Positions 34,601-46,007 of a stretch of 64,000 bases of DNA are shown here, piece after piece (the first letter of the stretch is position 1; each line of letters begins with the position of its first letter). The DNA comes from Phlyctochytrium arcticum. Its lineage: Eukaryota > Chytridiomycota > Chytridiomycetes > Chytridiales > Chytridiaceae. The notes beneath the pieces are model-generated. The model had not been told where the DNA came from. It searched no databases and was given only the letters and a program-made list of their open reading frames with translations. Location of the stretch: positions 372,001-436,000 of the forward strand of contig JAHLKI010000022.1 in assembly GCA_025602905.1 (NCBI GenBank), in the 5' to 3' direction. The translations under genes and the position numbers were made by a program.

Positions 34601-37600
34601 GCTGCGCTGCCCTTACTGGTTTCTGGGAGCCTTTTACCGGATCGATGGTTGCAAACCCGCATTGTCGGCGAAGTTTGCAAGAAAAGAGTGTCTCGAGCGG
34701 CGGGTACTGTTTGCTATTCTGATAGTACTGGATCGTCTTCTGGTGGTGCAGCTGGGAGGAACAATGGCAAGGCAAGTGGTAGTTGAGCTACCTCTCTTCG
34801 GATATTGACAATGATGACTGAAAGATTGTGCTGTATTGTATCAGCGGCGAGCGGAGACCGAGGTGTGAATCGACAACTGGGCAAAAGCATTCTTCGCTGG
34901 ATCCCAAAAGATTAGAAATCGAGTTGCAAGGCGATAGTGATGTCCATCCGTGCCCATCAATTGCAAGGAAAGGGTTTAAAATAGCATAGCATATGCACTG
35001 CTGGGATTGAGGACTCCACGCCGCCATGAGCGATTCGCCGCCATTATTTGTAGGTATCATATACGATACCACACGACCATAGTTTCTTTTCTGTTTAGAT
35101 GCGGACAGTACAAAGTCCCACCACTTGAATCGCCGCCAGAATCCATTGAGAAATGAAATCGGACTAAAGCATGATATCATAACTTTAATTTTCCAATGTG
35201 ATGCATGTTTTGTTCTGGCTCCGCTCTGGATCAATGCGATGATATGCGTCTAACAGATTGGATCCCGATTATCTGCTGAGTTGCGGACAAAAATCCGCCT
35301 CCGAAATAGAATTCTCACGTCTATGCGAGCAAATACTCACCGTCATTCCCGAAAAAACATCCATTCTACTTTTATTTCCACACAAAATGGGGATACATCA
35401 CAAAACTCCAGCTGAATTCTTTGAGAAGTTTCTTTTTCGGGCACGCACCCCGTGCCCTTCTTGTGCATACAAACAATGTTAACCTTAAAGAAAAATGGAA
35501 ACATTGCTCCGGCGCAAAAACAGTTGTTTTTAGACGGGTCTGGGATGAGGCTGGATCCTGAATCCAGACCCAGATTTTGCATACATGCGCGGAGTGAATT
35601 CTTTCCACAAAGACCGGCATTTGACCAAAAATAAGGATAACTTGTCCGCTTCCCGCCATCATCTTGCACGACGGCTTTGTAACGGATAGGATACCGAGCT
35701 GCCTTTGTCAGTATTAATAAGAAGTCCGCATAAATCCCGGAGACGATGTAATCATCTCCTGATCTCTACAAAATAGAGGGGGGGTTTTAGATCGATAGCA
35801 AAACTGTTGTGGACGGGACTGGAAATTGGAGGAAGAGAAGTCAAATATACAAGAAGAATGTACGCAAAAATGCAATCAGCCTCAGATTCTACATGGGGTG
35901 TGATGCTGATAGGTTCATCTGTTTACGTGAAAAGTCGTATGTACCCTGAAAAGAAACTGGGCATCAAACTTTAATGGACTGCAAGTCTGGAGTTAACTTA
36001 TTATGCAAATATAATAGTTGAACTTATATTTAGAGTAATTCGAACTATGAAGTGATGGTATAGATGAGTGATGATTGCCAACTGCTAAGTACGGTATCCA
36101 TGCTCTCATACCAATATAAGTAACCGACAAATAAAATGAGAGAAGGAGATTGTACATGATGTGAAAGAGAAGAATGGAAAAATAGAAATGCGACTTGACA
36201 AAATCCGGGAAACCAAAGTTTCATACACTGCATGCAGCAGGCAGCAAAAATAAAAGTAAAAAAATTCTTTGACAATTGACATTCATAGAAATGCTGCATT
36301 ACTCTTACTTACGATGGAGAACATCAAATGCATGAGCATGATAAGTGATATGCTGTTCTATATAGAGACAACAGCCTTTATCATAATCAGCATTTATCAA
36401 TACATCGTGCTTACTTTCCCCATCTGCCATTCTGCCTCAATTATTATCTCATTACCCCACAATCGAGCTGATTTCCAATTCCCCAAACTACCGGTAAACT
36501 CGACGTTGCTGACAGCAAGAAGCCAACGTTTCCTTTGCCAAAATTCAGGATGATATATATATTCAACACGTTTTTTCCACGCTTCACACCGAAATCGACC
36601 TGTTCTGACGGTTGCTGAAAATTTCAGCCTCACAGAATGGATGGCGACACATGCGGCGACGGTATTGGTAGCTGCCGCAACGCCTGAAATCCCTTGGATC
36701 CCTAAAGTGTTCAACGAATTCATTTACTCAGCAAGGTACACCATGAGAGATCATTTCATCATCCCGCGCATGATTTGTGTGATGTTTCTGATTTGGGGGG
36801 GGGGGGGGGGGTCTTGGTCATTAGCAAACTTGGTAAAAAATAAGAAGCGCTCGTTTCAGTTGATCATAGAGGTGACAATTGAATTCTTTTTGTAAGCCCG
36901 AGCGGATCATTTGGCTGTACCAGGGGTTCTTGATGCATTTCACATCTGTACACGAGTAGTACTGTGACGAAGGCCTGGATTTTGGGCCAGGGAAAAAAGG
37001 AATCGTTTTGATCGCACCGTCCCCTGAATGACTGCATGTAGGAATCTGTAGTTGTGTCAACCTGGCGGCCTGCTGATTAAAAAACACTTTTCGTCGACAA
37101 AAAACCGGACCAATTGAATTGTGGAAATCTCTCTAAAATCCGAAAGTCTGGGCCAGCAGTCACGTGGCTGAAGTAAAATTGGGAATCCGGGGATGCGCGG
37201 TGCTGCCCCGCCCAAGCTGTGCCAAAGTCCTGAACATAGAACCGGTAACGTGGGCGTCCTGTGGCCACCGCCGCCGCGTATCCGGCTGCTGCTAAAAATA
37301 GTACAGCGCAAAGCATGTGGCCGAATTCTCGGGTCTGCGGATTGAGGCGCCCCATGGTCGTGGCGGGTTGCTCCGAAGTCGGGCCGTGTGCCGGGAGTCG
37401 GAGCCTGGCGACAATTGTTATGATGATTTGGGTCTCTGTCAAAATACATACATCAAAACGGTTGCATGGAAAAAAAAACGAGGGTCAAATCAAAAGGTAA
37501 AATACCTGGAAGTGATTTGAATGGGTCCCAGCGTCGGCGGAGATCGTATGGTACTTGCAATCCCCGCGACTACCACGTCGTCTAGCCTAGCCCACCACTG

Positions 37601-39075
37601 CACCACCAACCATCATTTTCAATCAATCCGCATCATAAATCTTCTAGTATCATGTCATAAATTGTAGCGGCAGCACATGTGTGTACTCGAGGAGCAGTAT
37701 TTGCTTTCACCAGCATTCGTATCAGTCCCCGGTCGCCGGGGTCGGGCGACTGAGCCAGCAGCTGGCCACAGGACGGCCGTGAAGCGGGAAAGCAGGCCCG
37801 TAACCCTGATTTTGCCTATTCGTAGTCGTCATTTGGTCGTTGAATTGTTGCTCTGTGTTTCTGTTTGCGTCGGGGAAGGCAAAGAACTTGGGCGGCAGGC
37901 CCCGTCCCTAGAGTTACATCGCTTGCTTGGGGGGCCTTCGAATTCAGGATAGGTGCGATAAACGTAAAACTGTCCCGCCACAAAACAATAAGTATTCAAC
38001 AAATCAGGATCCCGCCGCTTCAAGATACACATATGCTTTGCGTGCTTTCCACTTGATTGTTGTCCTGCTGCCTTCCATCGCACGTACTCGAGTATCATAC
38101 ATTGAGAATCTTCCCTGTCAGTCTACCGAGACCGGGGGAAATTTACGCGAAACTCCTAATCCCACGGCCTTTTCGGAAAGGCATCCACAATTTAACCCAA
38201 GATCTGATCTTCTGCGCACTGGTCGACATCAACCATAAAAACGCTCTTCATCTCCTCGACCCCCGTGCTAACCTTGGAACCATCGGAGAAGCTCGCACGA
38301 AGTGTGCCGGCTTTGGGACTTTGTGCTTATCACCGTCCCGTCGTCCCGCCCGGGCTGAGCGGTTGTTACTGGTTGGGTCCAACACCCGGCAAAAACCCTG
38401 GGTGTCTTCCGGGCAACCATCAGTCCATCACCAACAAACCGTTGAACAAAAAACTACCACACGACCGGCAAAGCGAGAGATCCGGACTTTGACGAGGGGA
38501 CTTCGCGTTTTGGAACCTTGGATATATATTCTCTTACTCAACCCGGGTGTTTACCTTGAGCCTTGGCAAATTACCCAATAAACAAAACAACGACGGCTAT
38601 AACAATCCAATCGGACGACACACATTTCAGGGCTCTAAACCTACTCGTACGAGTACTCGAGTACCTGTAATTCCACGTCTCTCGTCGGGTTCGTCGCGCG
38701 CCAGCACCCTAAACCAGCCGCCCATCATCATCTCTGGTATCGAATTCTCCTTAATTATCCTGAGCTCGCTCCTCCATAGAAGCTTTTCGCTACATTCGTT
38801 TGTGCGTATCACTCACTGCCTTTGTTTTCTCCCGCGTCGAGGCGCATTGGGGTTTTCCGGGACATCTTGCTTTGCCCTTCCAATCATTCACCCCTCCCAC
38901 CGCCGCCGTCCGATTTACAGCCCTCCCAATTTTTATCTACACCTTGGATCCGACAGCATCCCTCTCTCTGGACCGGCCGGCCCTTTCGGCTTTCAACTCC
39001 GGCCCAAGCGAAAAGGCGCAAGAGACTTCATTCACCCTTTTTTTGTCCGCGTCTGAGCATAGCACTCTTACACTC
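31620..39075. other. Gene-poor island, right part
   Basis: About 7.4 kb with only short open frames on both strands. The longest (plus 38057-38581, 174 codons; minus 37057-37449) lack recognisable motifs. The minus frame from ATG 37355 contains a hydrophobic stretch (MLCAVLFLAAAGYAAAVATG) but no supported gene structure. The last 500 bases are the likely promoter and leader of the velvet gene. No transposon termini or RNA genes were recognised. Confidence 0.5.
36795..36811 (+). repeat. Homopolymer of 17 G
   Basis: An uninterrupted run of 17 G on the plus strand in non-coding DNA. It is read directly, though the length of such a tract is often uncertain in assemblies. Confidence 0.9.
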
Positions 39076-41722
39076 ATGACTTCACCGCCTAAATCAGCCG
39101 CCGCCGGGCCCTCGCCAGCAGCAGCAACAGCAGCAAGATCATCAGAAGTGTCGGCGTCGTCCTCGGCGTCAGCGTCACATCAACCACCTCAGCAGTCGCC
39201 GGTGTTGCGTCGGCATCCGTTGTCCATAGCCAGTGTCGTCGACGGGCCGCATCAGCAGGATCCCGGGCCGCGTACTGGCGAATCGTTTGGTCGGATCTCA
39301 CATTCCCCAGACAGTGCCGCCCACTCCTACCATCCTCCTGTGGGATCTTCGCATCACCACCACCAGCAACAACAACATTTCCACTACCCGGAACTATCAC
39401 AGAGCAGTGGCCACCACCATCAGCACTCTTCTCGCCCATACCCTCCTCCTCCTCCTCCTCCCCATCACCATCACCACCAGCACCAGCACCAGCACCATCA
39501 CCATCATCATCCGGCTTCAGGTCCTGCGGCTGCCGCCGCCGAAGCCGCTAGCAGCAATAGCAGCAACAACATGGTTGCTTCATCCATGCACCCATCGCCG
39601 CCCCTCCTTCCCCCGCCACCACATCACTCCCATCACTCTTCCCACCCTCCTCCCCCCCATCACCACCACCTCCCGACCCCTCTCTCGGGCCAAGACGACC
39701 CATCGACTCACACCGGAGGCCCGCCTTCCACGTCCCCATTCCCATACCCCACATCCACGTCTGCACCGTAAGTTTTGCAGTCTTTGTTCCTATTGTTTGC
39801 GTTATCATCCCTTTTCGCGGGGATTCATACCGTGACATGCGCTTGGCACAAAAACCTTTTGGCTTCTTGGCCAACGCTCTCGTAAGCAGAAAGGACGCGC
39901 CCTCCGATAATGGGTTCATAACCTTCCTGCGCGCGCGTTATTAGTCTCAACAATCTCCACAGATCCTACAAAGCTTTACCAACAACCTTTATTTTTTTCC
40001 TTTCTCTTTCTCGTTTCTTTATCATTTGACCGTGATCCCGCTACCGCCTATCACCCTGCCGGGCCAACTTCTCGAATTTTTGATATGCTGTCGTCGGCGT
40101 CTTCGTCAATGCCTTCATCTTCAATACACCTTGCGGCTCCCAGAACTCCACATTCGTACCGTCTCCGGATCTTGCAAAACCCCGTTCGGGCACGATGCTG
40201 CGGGTTTGGAAATAAAGGTATGGCGTGTAGATCCCATTCCCTCTATCCTTGATGCGGAGGCAGCGCCGGGGATGCCTTTGCAAGATGTACGCGTTGTGTC
40301 GGGAATTTTGGAACGCGCAGCTTTGGGTGGATGAGCGGGGACTGCGGGTGGGCTCGCTCCTTTTATGTTTGAAAAATCTCTTAGGGGGGGTTTATCGGAG
40401 TTATGAGCGAATCTTTCATTTTGGAAATGTTCCGCAGGATAGGTTCCGGTTCCGACTTCCGGTATACATTCACAATGATGCCTGCAATGGAAGAATCTAA
40501 ATCGGACATAATAACTTTAAATTCTCTTCGTTTACGCCAAAAATGCGGCTACTGACACTAACTCTCTCTTCTCTTAATTTTTTTCGGGTATTTTTTTATG
40601 TAGATCGGAGAGCTGTTGATCCTGTAAGTAATGGCAATTCCGTCCCTGAAATCCCCCATACAATCGGCATTGTCATTCGTTTGCTGATGCATCCGTGAGA
40701 CTAACCCATATTGTCTTTTAGCCGCCCGTTGTCGAATTGGTCCGAATTGATGCGAATGGACATGAATTCTCCAGGTGAGCACTTCTGGCAACGATTTTTT
40801 GAGGCTCCGCCTTGACGCGTGCTGTACCTTGCCGTTCTGAGCCCTAATTCACAACCCACGGTTTGGTTTGAAAACAAGCCGGTTTTCGGCAACGGAAGAA
40901 ACACCACAATAATGTTGCCAGTGCATGCATCCGATCCTGATGCAACTTTTCCTTCAACATGGTTAATGCAAATCTGCTAATCTGTTATTCCCCTTCCTTT
41001 CCAGTTGCGAAGAAGCTCCTTTCCTGGTCTGCCACGCCTCTCTCTGGTCTGGTGACGGGACCCAAGATCGCAGTCTGGTAGAAAACGTCTACGCCCAAGG
41101 ATCCGGCCACGATGCAGCAGATGCATCCGTCCATGCCGTCGTCGGATCTCAAGTAGCAATTGCACAAGCTCTCCGGGATGTTGATGACCAGCGCAAAATG
41201 ATGTTTTTGTACCCAGACTTGTCGGTGCGGTTACCGGGGCAGTACTCACTTCGCTTTCAGTTGGTGGATGTATCGTTGGGGTAAGTTGTGGTTGTCAATC
41301 GGGGCGTGGGCCAACGGACGGCTTTGTTGTAGTTTTCCGGGCGGGGCTTTGTGGATTGGATCTGGATTCCACATCCCTGGTGCTCAACCCCACCGTGCTT
41401 ACCTTCCCAATAAACATTTGTACTTATCCATCTCGTCTTCTTCACCATACAGTCCTTCCCCACCACCACCCTCATCGTCCCAATCCCGAAAAGGCAGCAT
41501 GGTATCCCGTGACGCCGTCGAGGGCCGCCCTGTCCTGGCCGTAGCCCAATCAGCTCCCTTCGAGTCTTACCGCCCAAAACAATTTCCGGGGATGTTAAAG
41601 GTAAACCCATACATTTCTGTATGCATTCGGAACATTGTTTTTTGAGAGTTTCTATTTAGTCTACGGAATTGTCCAGGCGACTGGCCGAACAAGGGATTGT
41701 CGAGATTCGAGCACGAAAGTAA
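39076..41722 (+). CDS. Velvet-domain transcriptional regulator (VelB/VosA type)
   Basis: Velvet proteins are fungal DNA-binding regulators of development and secondary metabolism. Seven exons join in frame to 441 residues: 39076-39767, 40144-40217, 40604-40623, 40722-40774, 41005-41280, 41453-41600 and 41660-41722. Residues 1-230 are low complexity, with His, Gln, Pro and Ser runs. The velvet domain follows: YRLRILQNPVRARCCGFGNK, DRRAVDPPPVVELVRID, FLVCHASLWS, MMFLYPDLSVRLPGQYSLRF, FPGMLKSTELSRRLAEQGI, matching the family order. A short Pro/Ser insert (PSPPPPSSSQSRKGS) splits the domain before its last part, as VelB-type proteins can show. Exon 3 is only 20 bases. Introns 1 and 2 (376 and 386 bases) are unusually long, so the exon 2 start is the least certain point. 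Subtype is inferred. Confidence 0.88.
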
Positions 41723-43655
41723 AGACCTATATTATTTCGACCGTCATTACAACCAGTCATCCCTTCCGTTTATTCCTCCTCGACACATTGGACAAAACAA
41801 TCCACGCACACCGCAATCCACTCCACCGCACTTGTGCACATACCCTTCTCCATCTGCTCCATTTCCCCCCATACCGTGTATACCAAATCGCAACCTTGTT
41901 AAATAGTTTCCCCCCTTCGTTTCACGAACGTTCCTTCTTTCACCGTACTTGTTTTTTTATGTTGATTTTTTGCCACCACGTGAATATATTTATGTGTGTC
42001 CTCCCAGTTCTGTGTATATTTTTGTTATAGAGTATGGATTATGTGTGGTGTTTTGATCATTTAGTGTTTGGTCGTTTGAGCAGGGAAAATGAAATCGGGA
42101 GAAAACCCCCGACAGAGGTCTCAGGGTGTGGCGTAGGTCATGGAACCTCGTCAACTCCGACCCAGATGTGTCGAGTTTCGCGACATGAACGACCGCGTTT
42201 CATGAATGCATCCTTCCAATCATCGTGGACTTTTTTAATGCACGAATGAAGCGTCATATCACACACAAGTTCTCCCGACGCAGTCCTTCCGGAAGAAGAA
42301 TGGTCTCATCTGGACATCTCTAGCAGATGCAGAACGTTCTGATGAGCTGAGCAGGAACATTCAAAACTGCTTAGATCTGATCTTGCGACAAGGCGTATGT
42401 TCGAATAACAGATGAAAAGCGTTTATGGAAAGAACACAGCAGCAGAGGTTAACGTATGATCATTCATCGCGCACGCTCAGAGCTGATTTAGGAGAGACGG
42501 GGCACGCCCTGAAAGTTCCCGTTACTTGGACAGCTGCCAGCCTGCCACCCCAAGTTTGCCTCGATTTGGAATTTTTGCACCCGGGGGGTTGCTCTGGAGG
42601 AACGGCTTGCTGCGGACAACAATGTGACGCCCTCTGTCGTATTATTCAGAGCAGATGGCCGCACATCTTACGAGTGTTGTTCAGCGCCGATTGTCCACAC
42701 ATCTACCGAAGAAACAGGCTCAAGTTTCGAGATCAGAGCGCTTGGAGGAAACTCTTGATCTGAAGATTACAACTTTTTTGCTAACATAATTATCCGAGCG
42801 GGACAGTGCACGGCTCGGTAAGGTTATGCTGAACAACCGGACAAAACGCCTTTAAAGCAATTGCATGACTGTGCCGTTACGCGTAAATCAAATGCACAAT
42901 AATTTCCAGTGCGTAAGCTCACGCGTTGGTTTTGCTGGAGACGTTCGCGGAAATCCCATATTCACGGAATTATGGAAAGGGTGAATTCCGGTAAGTTCTG
43001 GTATTGTGGCTGCAGATGTGAAACATAGTTTTTTTCCCGCAGGCCATCGCATGCTGCTTTTCCGCTTGGGATTTGGATCTGCTCTGGTTGTTCTGGCCGC
43101 GCATGTCGTGGAAAATCGCAGAGCATCCCACCATTATGCATTCATGTCAAGATTTTCCTAGGAACTCGCATAGGGCATTATATCCGCGGGAGTAGAAATG
43201 GTCCGGAAAATGAACCTATCGCCAGCAAAATGTGAGGTCGCTTGCATCGTTTATCGTGTATACTCGAGTAGTGAGCATTCGTTTGCCCAGATAAATGATC
43301 TTGCGACGGGATATGAATTGGTAGGCGTCGGGTGAGGTGGTCGTATAAAGGGGGTATCCTAGTTTCATCGGTAGATTTGTAGCCCCAGGATGTAGACCTT
43401 GAGCTGACCGCCCAAACCGCCGGCCAGCTTGAGCGGTATGCGTTTCAGAGTTTGCTGACCTGGAGCGGATCTTGACGCGTCAGCTCAAACCCCGCGCAGC
43501 GTTATCGACAGTCATTATCGGCCTCCGAAAAGTGTTCAAATTGAGATACTTTCGTTCCTTTCCTCCGACTCCAACAAGCACATCTCCCCTCCGGTGGCCG
43601 CATAGAAATCCTCCTCCTGCCCATCTCTCCATAGAATAGACCCATCCCCCTCAAG
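41723..43655. other. Intergenic between velvet and protease genes
   Basis: About 1.9 kb. A 112-codon plus-strand frame (42425-42763) contains several cysteines but no signal peptide, and I leave it uncalled. TATAAAGGGGG at about 43344 and a pyrimidine-rich leader near 43555-43650 probably belong to the protease promoter. Confidence 0.45.
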
Positions 43656-45283
43656 ATGCGCGTGTCATTAAGTCCCGTTTGGACCTTGGGCTTGCTATCG
43701 GCCAGCGCGGTCCTCTCTCAAGTCGTCACAAATGGTATGTATTGAGTTCAAGATACGTTTCCCGATATTCCTTGAGCTTACTGTACATTTTCTCAACCAT
43801 AGCACCAGATGTCATCCCCAACCAGTACATTGTCATGTTCAACCAGGCCGGCAGTTTGTTCGGCGAGCGCAATGTCACCGATATGGTCAACTCCATGATG
43901 GCAGATCTCAACACAGCCAGCAAGCGCCGTGATGGGACCAATGTCGTCGAGCTCATTTCTCAATATGACTTTGGAGGAGGGGACAACTTTGCTCTTCAAG
44001 GATTTGCCGCAACCTTTACCGATGCAGCCGCCCTGGCCCAGGTGAACGACAATCCCAATGTGGCCGGCGTCTATCCCGATCTGATCTATTCGACACTCGA
44101 TGTCGGCGACATTGAGGATGCGGTCGAGCTACCTTACCCGCCCCCAGCAGATGTACTTGCTGGCCAATTCACCCCACAAATGGTGTCCCGGTCGCGGTAC
44201 AACCCCTCCGCCATCGCTCCTTCATCTGCGGAGGTCCCAGCTTGTCAATCGCCTGTAGCCGTGCCACCCACGCAGCAAAATCCCAAGACGGCAACTGGGC
44301 CCGTCTCTACCCAGACGTCCACTGTTGGCGCACCGAGCGCCCCACCCACCGAGATCCCTACCCCAAAGCAACCCAACCCCGCGAAAAAGCAGCAACCGAA
44401 CCCTGCACCCAAGCAGCCAATCCCCGCAGACGACGACGTAGCCGCAAAAGGTGGCTCAGTAGCAGTACCCGCAGGACTCTGGGGTCTCGACGCGATCGAT
44501 GGAACCATTGACCGACAGTATTCGCTTCCAGCCGGTCTCGGACAGGGCGTCGACGTCTATGTGATTGACTCCGGGATTGCCACCAACCACCCCGACTTTG
44601 GAGGGCGTGCCAAGCTCGGAAGATCGTTTACGGGCAGCAAGGGCGACGACAATGGCCATGGAACCCATGTTGCTGGAACCATTGCTGGCACGAAATTTGG
44701 CGTTGCTCGCAAAGCCAACCTGTATTCGGTCACAGTGATGGGTGCCAAGGGAACTGGGGCAACCAGTGCCATTATCGCGGGGATGCAGTGGACCGCTCAA
44801 GCCGCCAAAGCCAGTGGCCGTCCCAGCGTGGTTAACATGAGCATAGGTGGGGGTCGGTCCCCTGCAATGGACAGAGCGCTCCAAGCATTAGTCGCAGCCG
44901 GGGTGCCAGTGTTTGTCGCGGCCGGCAACGAAAGAAAAGACGCGTGCACTGGCTCACCTTCCGGCTCGCCCGCGGCCTTTGTCATTGGTGCAACCAGTCA
45001 GGGCCAGAAATTTACATCAGCCTTCTCCAACTTTGGTCGCTGCGTCAAGGGTCTAGCCCCCGGCGACCAAATCCTATCGGCATCCAACAAAGGCGGATCC
45101 AAAGTTTTGAGTGGCACGAGTATGGCATCCCCCCATGCTGCTGGAGTCGGTGCAGTAGCCATGAGTGCCAATAAGGCCCGATCTCCCCAGGACGTCTACG
45201 CATACGTGACATCCACCGGCCAGAAAGACAGAATCGCGGGAACGCCCGGAAGCACCATCAACCTCTTCTTGAACGTCAGATAG
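43656..45283 (+). CDS. Secreted subtilisin-like serine protease (proteinase K type, S8)
   Basis: A secreted endopeptidase of MEROPS S8, proteinase K-like. Exons 43656-43734 and 43803-45283 join in frame to 519 residues. A signal peptide (LGLLSASAVLS) is followed by an I9 inhibitor propeptide (VIPNQYIVMFNQ, LQGFAATFTDAAALAQVNDN). The catalytic domain carries the triad Asp282 (VYVIDSGI), His312 (NGHGTHVAGTIAG) and Ser466 (SGTSMASPHAAGV), with the oxyanion Asn in VFVAAGN. Spacing of 30 and 154 residues matches proteinase K. Between propeptide and catalytic domain lies a linker of about 100 residues rich in Pro, Ala, Gln and Thr (PTPKQPNPAKKQQPNPAPKQ), which ordinary proteinase K precursors lack. 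It is probably removed or exposed during maturation. Active enzyme expected. Confidence 0.94.
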
Positions 45284-46007
45284 TTTATTTTTCTCACACA
45301 CCCGACCCCACTGATTCGTTCCCGACCTCAGCGCAGGCTCTCCTTAGAATACATGCTCATTTGCGTTTATAGTTTAGAACCACAATTTACTTCCTTACCG
45401 TAGCTCCTTTTTTTTCTCTAGAAAAACACTAGATAGCATGCGCATACTTTTCTATTACAGTTCAAGTAGACTTTTTATTCACACGTCTCACAGAATAGTC
45501 ATTTACAGACGAGAGTATAACGTCTAGCAGGAAATGGACATTCCCACACGAGGTTGGGAAATCGCCAACTTTTTGACCCCATACTTTGACGCGTTATAGT
45601 TGACAGTTGTGACAACTCACCGAACAGTTCTTCGGGTATGTCTGCCTCCCTCTAACTCAAAGAACATTTTAATCTCAATAAATTTCACCACACCCGTAAA
45701 CAATGATTTCCAATTTGGTGTCCCAGTACCACAGGCAGTGCTGCCCTTCATTCGATAATCACCCTCAAGAAGGCCCTGATACTATTTTCAGACCATTAGA
45801 AACAAAAACTTAATTCCAAACTCAAGAGACTTTGGCTAAACAGCAAACATCATCCAACCTTTCAACATTTGCCAATAATTCTATTGTCGGTGGGCGGTGT
45901 TGCTGGTCGAGTTCAAATTGTCGATTTTTTGGCCTGTCACTTGAGGGTAGCCAGGTCCCATAAGTATGACTTCGGCAACGATTCCGCAAGTTCCAGAGAT
46001 ACCATTG
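45284..46007. other. Intergenic upstream of the LIM-RapGAP gene
   Basis: This 724-base region is AT-rich and includes AATAAA at about 45677. I see no ORF of coding character. Confidence 0.45.

Noticed and set aside
37077..37355. Minus-strand ATG frame with one hydrophobic segment
   Set aside because: There is no supported exon structure upstream and no recognisable family, and it lies within the gene-poor island. Kept only as a note.
38057..38581. Plus-strand 174-codon frame upstream of the velvet gene
   Set aside because: Shuffled composition, no ATG context or motif, and overlapping frames of equal length. Probably promoter and leader sequence.
38800..39075. Upstream extension of the velvet open frame
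   Set aside because: The frame is open but begins at GTG and has no ATG before 39076, so translation most likely starts at MTSPPKS.
42425..42763. Plus-strand 112-codon cysteine-containing frame
   Set aside because: There is no signal peptide, promoter signal or motif. The cysteines are unevenly placed and the frame could be chance.
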